From assembly GCA_020696345.1 (NCBI GenBank), contig JAEHCK010000043.1, forward strand, positions 1 to 33,898: 33,898 nucleotides of DNA. Direction: 5' to 3'. Below, piece by piece: positions 1 to 8,200 of the stretch. Source of the stretch: Thermoplasmata archaeon. GTDB lineage: Archaea; Thermoplasmatota; Penumbrarchaeia; JAEHCK01. The notes beneath the pieces are model-generated. The model saw nothing but the letters and a program-made list of their open reading frames with translations, was not told the DNA's origin and did not search any database. A program made the translations under genes and the position numbers. How positions within the stretch are numbered: the stretch's first letter is position 1; the number at the start of each line of letters is the position of its first letter.

Positions 1-91
1 CTTCCAATACTAGGTGTTTGCTACATGGCTTTCTGGTTTTACCATGACAGGACTTTCACCTGTAAGCACTTGTAGGCTTAGCTGGGCACAC
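1..91 (-). mobile_element. Group II intron, 5' end only (runs off left edge)
   Basis: On the minus strand from position 91 the sequence starts GTGTGCCCAGC, matching the GUGYG 5' end of group II introns. About 35 bases in it has AGGTGAAAGTCCTG, the characteristic domain I motif. The run AAAGCCATGTAGCAAACACC that follows also resembles domain I of bacterial-type introns. Only about 90 nt are inside the window, so the reverse transcriptase and catalytic domains V-VI would lie to the left. The 5' exon would be the AT-rich DNA just right of 91. The call rests on recalled motifs, not an alignment. Confidence 0.55.
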
Positions 92-256
92 TGTGAGGTA
101 TGAGTACACTACGATTTTTTTTTAAAAACAAGCGTTTGAGGTGAGAGGTAGGATGATTAATTGTATGGGTAATACCAAATCCAAAACACAAAACCCAAAA
201 TACAAATCACTTTTAACTTTTACAACTTTGGAAAAGTCGAAGAGTTTTCCAATGCA

Positions 257-283
257 GAACAATTTTTCTCTAGAAAATTGTTC
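257..283. terminator. Perfect 10-bp hairpin in AT-rich spacer
   Basis: GAACAATTTT (257-266) and AAAATTGTTC (274-283) form a perfect stem with a 7-nt loop. It lies in the gene-free stretch 92-411, about 190 bp past the 3' end of the minus-strand protease gene. Otherwise that stretch is low-complexity AT-rich DNA with runs such as AAAACCCAAAATACAAATC. I see no credible gene in 92-411. A terminator or processing role is only inferred. Confidence 0.35.
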
Positions 284-422
284 AAATTTCAAATTTAACT
301 TTTCAAATAACCTAATTATAAATATTTATTATATCCCCCTCACCAAATGTTTTTCAACAATAAGTTATAGTAATGGTCTCCCCTCCCCAAACGATTCTAT
401 TTATTAAATGATCATAGTGGTC

Positions 423-458
423 GGCCGAAGGCTTGGCCGAAGGCCTGGCCGAAGGCCA
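423..458. repeat. Three tandem 12-bp GGCCGAAGGCNN units
   Basis: GGCCGAAGGCTT, GGCCGAAGGCCT and GGCCGAAGGCCA follow each other without a gap. They form a GC-rich island in AT-rich DNA, 11 bp past the stop codon of the protease gene. In the minus-strand transcript each unit reads GGCCTTCGGCC and can form a small GGC/GCC hairpin with a CUUCG loop. This may be a processing or termination signal, or simply a microsatellite. Confidence 0.6.
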
Positions 459-469
459 CGATTCTTGAC

Positions 470-3208
470 TCACCTGTATTCGCCCAAATACGTATCTTCC
501 CAGAACGCAGTCCCATTGCTCTCCAGCGAAGTGTCATATGTGCCGTCATGATCAACATCCAGATTGGTATGCACATAGTCAGCCGCGAACAGGAACGCTT
601 CGCGAACAGATACATATCCATTTCCCGTCCCGTCACGTGTGCCGAAATCGCGGTCAGCGGTCTTATACTCAATTGGGCTGTACCCGAGCCCATCGGTGAA
701 CTTCAAGTGGAATGTGCCGTCCGACTCCTCGTCTGACTTGGCGGCGGCATATATGACCCGGGGTGCCGGGTTGTCGCCATCGTCCAGCTCGGCTAAGGCG
801 CTACCCGAGTAACATGCATCGATAGAGATTATCATACGCTCGCACGTGATATTATCCAGCCAATCATCTATCTCGGTATAGTAATGACTGCCGTCCGAGA
901 ACATTAGATACCCGGGCTGGCCGTGCGCAGCCAGGTTGATATAAACCGTATCGTTCTCATCTGAACGCTCGGTGATCTTCTTGATCGCGGCTTTAAAATT
1001 ATTAAATGTTGCCGCCCCTTTCTCGTACTTCCAGATCATACTGTCATTATACCCGTACCGGTTCCGCAGAAGTTGATCCATGACCTTCGAGTCGGGCCAA
1101 GGATCGCCCGGTGATTCAGGGTCGCCAGTGTTCAATAATATTGCAAAATAATTGTTTTGTTTGAACGGGTCTGTACCCCGGATCAATATCTCGAACCCGT
1201 CGCCCATGCTGTCGCCATCGGTATCACGAACCAATGGGTCGGTGCCATAAATATCCAATTCTTGTTTGTCGTTCAATAGATCATTATCTGTGTCATTATT
1301 GTCCGGGTGCAGGCCAAGATCATATTCTTCCAAATTGGATAACCCATCAATATCAAAGTCCAATGCACTGTCATTTGTCCGCGGGTCCAGACTATATTCG
1401 ATCTCCCAGCCATCATGCATGGAATCCCTATCGGTATCTGCATTGTTCGGGTCTGTATCATTTAGATATTCCTCATAATTCGAATATGGATCATAATATT
1501 TGGTTGGCGTATTTATATTGTGCCATATACCATCGGAATCAATATCCTCGATACCATCCAGCGTACCATCTGCATCCGTATCATTTGTCAACGGGTCCAG
1601 GTTATTTACATTCTCCCAGCCGTCGGGCAGCAGGTCCGAATCGGTATCGGGGTTGAGTGGTATGGTTCCGATCTGGAATTCTTCGAGGTTGGTCAGGTCG
1701 TCCGAATCAGGGTCCTCATCACCATCTTTGCGTGTGGCGTTCAAACCATTGACGATTTCCCAGCCATCTGGTAACCCATCCAGGTCGGTATCGGGATTAT
1801 TTGGGTCGGTTGAGTTGGAGAACTCTTGAGTATTGTTCAAATTATCATTATCAGGATCCAGCCCTGCGTCACGTATGTTCGTTGCATCCAGGCCATAGGC
1901 CCATTCCCAACCATCCGGAAGAGTATCGTTGTCGGTGTCGGGGTTGAGCGGGTTGGTGGAAAGGATATATTCGTTCAGATTGCTCAGCCCGTCAGAATCC
2001 GCATCATCCCAGGAATCGTTCGTTTTCGGGTCCAGGTCGTAATTAAGCTCCCAATTATCAGGTAAACCATCATTGTCCGTGTCGTTAGAGTACGGGTTCA
2101 GGTCATGAACGAATTCCATATAATTGGTCAAAAAATCATTATCATAATCCAATAAACCATCTATAGCCTCGGTTGGTTCTAATGAGTGTTCGATCTCCCA
2201 CAGGTCGAAGATACCATCACCATCTGTATCTTTGTTGAACGGGTCGGTATGGTTGAGAAATTCCTGATAATTGGTTAGCCCGTCGTTATCATGGTCTAGA
2301 CCGGAATCATCCTTACTCGGGTTCAGATCATTTGTGACCTCCCAACCGTCCGGAAGTTTATCAGAGTCTGTATCGGCGTTCCAGGGGTCTAACGAGTACA
2401 TGTACTCGCGAAAATTTATCAGGTTATCGAGATCAAAATCACCATCACTATCGGTCTGATCCAACGGGTTCAGGTCATGGATGATCTCCCAATGGTCATC
2501 GATGCCATCACCATCGGTATCCTTATCAAGCGGATCGGTGCCGTTCATGAATTCTTGAAGGTTGGTAAGGTTATCTTTATCTTTGTCAAGAGCATGGTCG
2601 GATTCGTTCAATGGATCGAACGAATATTTGAGTTCCCACCGATCGTTCATACCGTCACCATCGGTATCCTCGTTATTCGGGTCAGTTCCGGAATTATATT
2701 CTGCAAAATTGGTTAATCCATCGTAATCCGGGTCCAGATCCTTGTCCGAACCGTTCAGGGCGTTCAGATCGTTTTCTATTTCCCAACAATCGGGCAGCAG
2801 ATCCCAGTCCGTATCCCTGTTCGTCGGGTCTGTTCCATTCTCGAACTCTGCAAAATTGGTTAATGTATCATTATCGATATCAAGGTCCCTGTCACTGGCG
2901 TCGTTTGGGTTTAGATTATACTTGCGTTCCCAGTCGTTTGGCATACCATCGTTGTCAAGATCGGTATCGGGTTCATGGAACTCATCACTTAATAATAAGA
3001 ACTGGATCCCATATATCTGGATCACGAGTAGTACCATCACGATAACCAAAATGATCTTGATCCTATTTCGGTTGGGCGACTTGATATTTTGACCATGTGC
3101 ATGTGTTGTGGGTGTTGCTGTGGATGATCGATGTCTTTTTGGTACTTTCTTTGAATTGTTGACCTGGTTCGTTTTGGTGCCACTATCGAGCTCTTCAGTA
3201 TCATTCAT
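470..3208 (-). CDS. Membrane-anchored TSP3-repeat protein with C13/caspase-like cysteine protease domain
   Basis: This 912-aa protein has a basic cytoplasmic N-terminus (1-50), one membrane helix (about 51-73), and no signal cleavage site that I recognise, so a type II anchor is likely. Residues 80-690 hold about 13 repeats of the form DTDxDGxPDxWE, then LDP, then LTNxxEFxxGTDP. These are thrombospondin type 3/dockerin-like calcium loops that should build a rigid extracellular stalk. Residues 685-912 form a clan CD protease domain: His762 lies in NLAAHGQPG and Cys799 in SIDACYSGS, preceded by hydrophobic strands, as in C13 (legumain/GPI8-like) and caspase folds. The ATG at 3208 has GGA about 10 nt upstream. 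A TATA-like sequence about 35 bp upstream suggests a very short leader. The substrate is unknown; the exact peptidase family is inferred from the two motifs. Confidence 0.85.
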   Translation of the reverse strand: MNDTEELDSGTKTNQVNNSKKVPKRHRSSTATPTTHAHGQNIKSPNRNRIKIILVIVMVLLVIQIYGIQFLLLSDEFHEPDTDLDNDGMPNDWERKYNLNPNDASDRDLDIDNDTLTNFAEFENGTDPTNRDTDWDLLPDCWEIENDLNALNGSDKDLDPDYDGLTNFAEYNSGTDPNNEDTDGDGMNDRWELKYSFDPLNESDHALDKDKDNLTNLQEFMNGTDPLDKDTDGDGIDDHWEIIHDLNPLDQTDSDGDFDLDNLINFREYMYSLDPWNADTDSDKLPDGWEVTNDLNPSKDDSGLDHDNDGLTNYQEFLNHTDPFNKDTDGDGIFDLWEIEHSLEPTEAIDGLLDYDNDFLTNYMEFVHDLNPYSNDTDNDGLPDNWELNYDLDPKTNDSWDDADSDGLSNLNEYILSTNPLNPDTDNDTLPDGWEWAYGLDATNIRDAGLDPDNDNLNNTQEFSNSTDPNNPDTDLDGLPDGWEIVNGLNATRKDGDEDPDSDDLTNLEEFQIGTIPLNPDTDSDLLPDGWENVNNLDPLTNDTDADGTLDGIEDIDSDGIWHNINTPTKYYDPYSNYEEYLNDTDPNNADTDRDSMHDGWEIEYSLDPRTNDSALDFDIDGLSNLEEYDLGLHPDNNDTDNDLLNDKQELDIYGTDPLVRDTDGDSMGDGFEILIRGTDPFKQNNYFAILLNTGDPESPGDPWPDSKVMDQLLRNRYGYNDSMIWKYEKGAATFNNFKAAIKKITERSDENDTVYINLAAHGQPGYLMFSDGSHYYTEIDDWLDNITCERMIISIDACYSGSALAELDDGDNPAPRVIYAAAKSDEESDGTFHLKFTDGLGYSPIEYKTADRDFGTRDGTGNGYVSVREAFLFAADYVHTNLDVDHDGTYDTSLESNGTAFWEDTYLGEYR

Positions 3209-3235
3209 GATAATTCCTTAAAACATTATTCTCTC

Positions 3236-3249
3236 CAATATATATTTGT
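3236..3249 (-). promoter_or_regulatory. Probable TATA box of the protease gene
   Basis: The minus strand reads CAAATATATATTGG here. An archaeal TATA box centred about 26 bp upstream of initiation would put the transcript start near 3217, roughly 8 nt before the ATG at 3208, so the mRNA would be nearly leaderless. Spacing is the only support. Confidence 0.35.
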
Positions 3250-3355
3250 ATTTCGATTTAAAAAGTTATTGGTGGCTTATTGGTAACAAATTAACTCAAT
3301 GTGTTTTAAATAATTGCACTTTTGCGTTCGATTTGATTTGGATGTATGGTGGTGA

Positions 3356-3770
3356 ACTGTAGTCGAGCTGAATTGATGCTGAATCGTAATCGAGCCGAGT
3401 TGATGCTGAACTGTAATCGAGATGAATTGATGCTGGATCGTAGTCGTGATGGGTTATTGATTGACAGTAGCCATGATGAGTTATTGATTGACAGTAGCCG
3501 TGATGAGTTACCGATTGACAGTAGCCATGATGAGTTACCGATTGACAGTAGCCGTGATGGGTTATTGATTGACAGATGCCTGGATGGATTAGCGATTGAC
3601 AGATACCGGGATTAATTGTTGATTGACAGATGCCTGGATTCATTGTTGATTGACAGAAGCCGGTTTCTATTCAACATCAACACAACCTGGCTTCTGTTTA
3701 GCATCAACTAATCCTGGTTTCTGTTCAGCATCAAATGAACATGGCTACTGTTCAGTATAAACTCAGCAAA
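3356..3770. repeat. 27-bp minisatellite, about 15 units, switching orientation near 3660
   Basis: Units of exactly 27 bp run across most of the 670-bp divergent spacer. The left units contain TTGATGCTGAAYTGTAAT, the middle ones GATTGACAGTAGCCATGATG, and those right of about 3660 are inverted, for example TTCTGTTCAGCATCAA and CATGGCTACTGTTCAG. The turning point is AAGCCGGTTTC (3656-3666). The right arm (about 110 bp) can pair imperfectly with the adjacent left units and form a long hairpin. Because 27 is a multiple of 3, reading frames stay open on both strands, but nothing supports translation. Units are adjacent with no unique spacers, so this is not CRISPR. The rest of 3209-3878 is AT-rich promoter DNA. 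Confidence 0.85.
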
Positions 3771-3878
3771 TTATCAATCCAATATCATAATAACATGTTT
3801 GAAATAGAAAAAAGTGATTAGGAAACATTATTCGATAATAATCTTCAATTTCACATTACATTTAAAACTTAATGCTGG

Positions 3879-4847
3879 ATGAATATGTTTAAAATACCGA
3901 CAATTCTGCTCGCCGATGAGATCCTTGATAAGATCTACCACAAGGCTTCCAAGATCACGGAGAACAAAAATTACAAGAATAGACTAAAACGTAGAAGAGA
4001 TAATGTTCTGGCTAAACTGGATTCTGTGACTGATACCTTGGATTCGACCATAGGTAAGTACATTACAGCGTTCCCGAGTTTTAACCAGCTGCCCAAGTTC
4101 CAGTTTGAATTGATCCATGTTATACTCGATGTTGATAAGATCCGAAAATCACTTGGCGCCATCGAATGGGCCCGTGGACAGGTGAACAAGTTAAAGAAAA
4201 AGATCTACCGTAAGGTTTCGAAGATCTATGACGAAAAGAAATATTCGAAGATAGAAGAGTTGCGGATCACATTTTATGGCAGAACCGCGTCAATAATTAA
4301 CCAGGTTTCGGATGAACTGAAGTTCTTAAATCAAGCCAGAGACAAGATCAAAAAACTACCGGCCATCGATACCGAGACAAAAACCGTGGTGGTTGCCGGA
4401 TTTCCCAATGTGGGTAAATCACTGCTGGTGAAAAATATCTCCACCGGTAAACCGCGCGTGGCAACTTACCCGTTCACAACTCAACAGCTTAATGTGGGAC
4501 ACCTGAATATTGGCCGTGAAAAGATCCAGATCATAGATACACCGGGCCTACTCGACAGAACCTTTGAGGAGAGAAATAATATCGAGCGCCAGGCGATCAT
4601 GGCCTTGCAATATTTGGCCGACCTGATCATATTCATCCTGGACCCCTCCGAACACTGCGGATATCTATTAAGTGAACAGAAAAAATTATTGAACGAAACT
4701 CAAACCTTGTTTAAAAACATCACAATAATAACTATTGAAAATAAAATAGATATCAAGAGCACAAGTTCCGACAATTTACAGATCTCCGCCCAAACCGGCC
4801 AGGGGCTGGAGGAACTGATGGAAGTCGTTGAAATGTCTTTGAGATGA
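3879..4847 (+). CDS. NOG1-like GTPase (GTP1/OBG superfamily)
   Basis: This 322-aa protein is a TRAFAC-class GTPase of the archaeal NOG1 type. NOG1 proteins act in large ribosomal subunit assembly in eukaryotes, and a similar role is presumed here. Residues 1-160 form the lysine-rich helical N-terminal domain typical of NOG1. The G domain follows with G1 GFPNVGKS (174-181), switch I YPFTT (197-201), G3 DTPG (220-223), G4 NKID (288-291) and G5 SAQTG (303-307). Length and domain order fit archaeal NOG1; the long eukaryotic C-terminus is absent as expected. The start could be 3879 or the in-frame ATG at 3885, and no strong Shine-Dalgarno sequence is visible. The gene stands alone, divergent from the protease gene, with minisatellites on both sides. 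Confidence 0.88.
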   Translation: MNMFKIPTILLADEILDKIYHKASKITENKNYKNRLKRRRDNVLAKLDSVTDTLDSTIGKYITAFPSFNQLPKFQFELIHVILDVDKIRKSLGAIEWARGQVNKLKKKIYRKVSKIYDEKKYSKIEELRITFYGRTASIINQVSDELKFLNQARDKIKKLPAIDTETKTVVVAGFPNVGKSLLVKNISTGKPRVATYPFTTQQLNVGHLNIGREKIQIIDTPGLLDRTFEERNNIERQAIMALQYLADLIIFILDPSEHCGYLLSEQKKLLNETQTLFKNITIITIENKIDIKSTSSDNLQISAQTGQGLEELMEVVEMSLR

Positions 4848-5062
4848 CAGGATGTTCTATATGTCGCTGAGATGGCTGGATGCATAAATGAATTAACGAA
4901 AATAAATCACACATCCTGTAAATTAATCACAATGTAGAACATCCCAGTAGTTAATCGAAATATAGAACATTCCATTAATTAATTGAAATATAGAACATCC
5001 TAATAATGAATTGTTACGTCCAACATCCTAACAATTAATCGATACGTTAAACACCTTCCCAT
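4846..5062. repeat. 28-bp tandem repeat downstream of the GTPase gene, with one inverted unit
   Basis: Five adjacent units of about 28 bp, decaying to the right, have the consensus TTAATCGAAATATAGAACATCC (from about 4917 to 5062). An inverted partial unit, GGATGTTCTATATGTCG, lies at 4851-4867, directly after the GTPase stop codon. The transcript could therefore pair ggatgttctata with tatagaacatcc 75 or more bases away. Position suggests a 3' end structure. The remainder up to 5236 is AT-rich promoter DNA. Confidence 0.75.
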
Positions 5063-5120
5063 CTAAATCTGGTGAAAAATAATAATTATTTATTATGACT
5101 TATTTAATGATTATTTATAC

Positions 5121-5136
5121 GAAAATATTTATAATG
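5121..5136 (+). promoter_or_regulatory. Probable BRE/TATA box of the 1332-aa surface protein gene
   Basis: GAAAATATTTATAATG resembles a purine-rich BRE plus TATA box. Initiation about 25 bp downstream, near 5158, would leave a leader of about 80 nt that includes the strong ribosome binding site at 5224-5231. It is inferred from composition and spacing. Confidence 0.4.
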
Positions 5137-5223
5137 TTGGTTGGTATAAAGCATTTGGATAATTTAGATTGTTCTAAAATACCCTCAAATAATTTAACCC
5201 AGAACAGTATTCATCATAGTATT

Positions 5224-5231
5224 GAGGAGGG
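5224..5231 (+). promoter_or_regulatory. Strong Shine-Dalgarno GAGGAGGG fixing the start at 5237
   Basis: GAGGAGGG sits 5 bases before the ATG at 5237. A TTG at 5222 is in frame but overlaps this site, so it is not the start. Confidence 0.85.
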
Positions 5232-5236
5232 AGAAA

Positions 5237-8200
5237 ATGATAAGAAAATATCTTGAACGTTTCAAAGCCTTTAAATGTTTAGTAATTGTAATTTTAATGA
5301 TAAGCATGTCTGCGTTTGCAATAACTCAAAATGTAGATCCAAACAATTCATTAAATGCGGATAATGACCTTGTCATTGTTGAAAATGAGACGGACACATA
5401 TGCAACCACCAGCACGTCAACTGCCGGATCACACTCTGATCAAAAGCCTTCAGACCAGGATGACGGAGAATATATTACCCAAAAACTTGAAGTAAAGAAA
5501 ATAGAACCTGGCGAGATATTCGAGCAGTTCGGGATCTCATATAACAACCCGGATGATTATACATCTGGTATAGAAAGTAGTTCATCTGTTGAGCCGATCA
5601 CGGTAAAGCATAGTGATAATCCATTCGAAATGGTGATCCCTGCGGAAAAAGGATTTTACGGCTCGCTTCCAGGTTCGGAAAGTTCTGATGATGATGATGA
5701 TGATAGTACCCGTGGCAGCCGTGCTGATGCCGGTGACAATGCCGGAGACGCAACACTGATCAAAGAGGGTGGAAACTGGACTGGTGATGATGTACGCAGT
5801 ACATATGATCCAAATAACCAAGAATACACTCTGGTAGACGAGGATTGGTTTTATATACGAGTCCAGGAAAAGGGCAACCTTGAAACCGAATATATCGAGA
5901 TAAAGATCAATAATTCTGCAGAGGCACATGCAACGGACCCAAGAATGTTATTTTGTAGTATATATGACCCAATTTCAATTATTTTAACCCAATCAACATA
6001 TGGGATCGCGGGGGATAATCTGGATAAGAATCTCCAGTCAGATGACGATTCCGGGATGTCCATATCATTTTTGGATCTGGAGATATTTTCCCCGCAGGAG
6101 AATGGAACATTAAATGCCGCACCACCCATTTCCGGCATATTCTTTATCCGAATTTATTGTATTTCACGTGGTTACACCGTTAATTACAATATAACTTCCA
6201 TTACAAAGACAACGATCAAACCAGTGGTTCCACCACATGATATGAATAATTATCCTGAGAATTCCACGGTTATTATATCAGAGAACACGATCCAGAGCAC
6301 AATTTTGCAGCATAAGGACCATTGGGACTGGTATGATATTTCGGGATATATTGATCCTCAAGGAGAGACCTGGCCCAATAAAATATCATATGATGTTGAC
6401 ATCACACGCGAGACCATGCAGGCCAATAGTTTCTATTCCTGGACAGAGATCTGGGTATTATATGATCGTGCCGATGGCAATAACTTATATTTAAATGGAG
6501 GAACCATGGATGAAGGTGGTTCACCAAGCATAACCACGTCAGGTGGTTCACCCACAGAACCTGTTCTAAATGATCTCGAGATGACGGGGGCGCATGCATG
6601 GATCGGCCTTCGAGTTTATTCAATAGGAATTAACTCTGGCCAAATGTTCCCACAAAGATATGATGGTTCAGTGGATTATACTCTGGATTTCGATGTGGAA
6701 TTACAAAATGACAAGCCATATCTAAACAACCTAAAGATCGAGCCTGAACAATCCGTTTATTATACATATGACGAAATAACATTCAAAGTCAAATACCTTG
6801 ACCAAGACAATAATATACCTTCGTTCGTTAATCTGACCATTGATGGTTTTGATTATGCTATGATAGGTTCAGGGTCGGACTATACAACTGGAGTAACCTA
6901 TCAGTTCTCGATCTTGTGTTCAGAGCTGGATGATAGTTATTATCCTCACACGTTCTATTTTTCTGCCAACGACGGTCTTGAGGAAGTGTCCATGGCGTTA
7001 TCGTCTCCAAATGATGAATTCAAAGTGATCGAAGACCAGACCCCGGAAATATGGGACACCGCACCCAATAGATTAACTTTCGATGAAGATGGGGAAATTA
7101 CTATCATGGAGTTGTCACAAGTGTTTAAAGATGTTGACCCATCTGATGGTATGGCATATTCGATCAAAATGGGCACTAATTTTGGCCAGAAATTTGAAAG
7201 CTCCAGGCTCGAGGTGTTCATCTATCAGAAAACCAATTTGAAATTCCAATTGAAATCTGATGAGCATGGTTCCGATGAGATCGTATTACGGGCTGAAGAA
7301 ACCTTGATGCGCGGTGGTGACACATACAAATTTACAAATACATACAAGATCAACATCACCATTAATTCAGAGGAGGATCTACCATTGCTGGAGGGAATTA
7401 CGGACAGACAGGGTTCACAAGGTGTGCCCATCTATTTCCCGATTAGGGCATCTGACCCAGATATATCTACCGATAATGATGAGTTATCATTTTCGACCAA
7501 CCGTTCTGATGGTTTAGGCCCCGATGACCTGGATGGATTCAAGGTGATACCTGATCAATACGATACTACAAAAGCCAATATCTCTTTTACACCGAGCAAT
7601 GAGCATGTGGGTAAATTATATGTGCGTATCACGGTAACCGACAAAGATCAATTACAGGACACGCAAAATATGGTGATCGAGATCTTGAACGTGAATGATC
7701 CACCCGAGATCATCGGGATCACAAAGGCTGGAAAAACCAATGATGTGATGTCAGATGATTCAATTCATGAAATATCGGCTATCGAGGATCAATGGTTCAA
7801 TATTACGGTTAATGTATATGACCCGGATATCGCCATCGGCCAGAACAATGATATTACATTTAGAATAATCAACTTCACCTTTAATAATACGGTCAACCTG
7901 GAATTTGCCGGTGGCAACGAACTTACCGCAAAGATCAGCGTTCTACCCCTGAACTCTGATGTTGGGATCAATTATATCAATTTCAGTGTCCACGACGGCA
8001 AGGGCGGCTCTGACGAACTGACACTAAAGATCGATGTAAAGAATGTGAATGATCGGCCAAAGATACCAAAGATCATTAAACCAAAAGAACGATTATTTTC
8101 GATAGTTGACTCGGTATCATTCGAGTGTATCGGCGATGATGAGGATCTGTATATTCCAGATTCGAAAGAGACTCTTTCAATTACATGGTATCTGAATGAC

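Noticed and set aside
141..407. Possible 88-aa gene
   Set aside because: Low-complexity AT-rich sequence with Asn/Ser/Phe bias, no ribosome binding site, and it spans a perfect hairpin.
3296..3643. Open frames on both strands with 9-residue repeats (ICQSITHHG; DELPIDSSR)
   Set aside because: They are read through the 27-bp minisatellite, which is open in several frames because 27 is a multiple of 3. Neither has a good ribosome binding site.
3356..5062. CRISPR array
   Set aside because: The 27- and 28-bp units are directly adjacent and variable, with no unique spacers and no cas genes nearby.
5222..5236. TTG start for the 1332-aa surface protein
   Set aside because: The TTG overlaps the GAGGAGGG ribosome binding site that serves the ATG at 5237.
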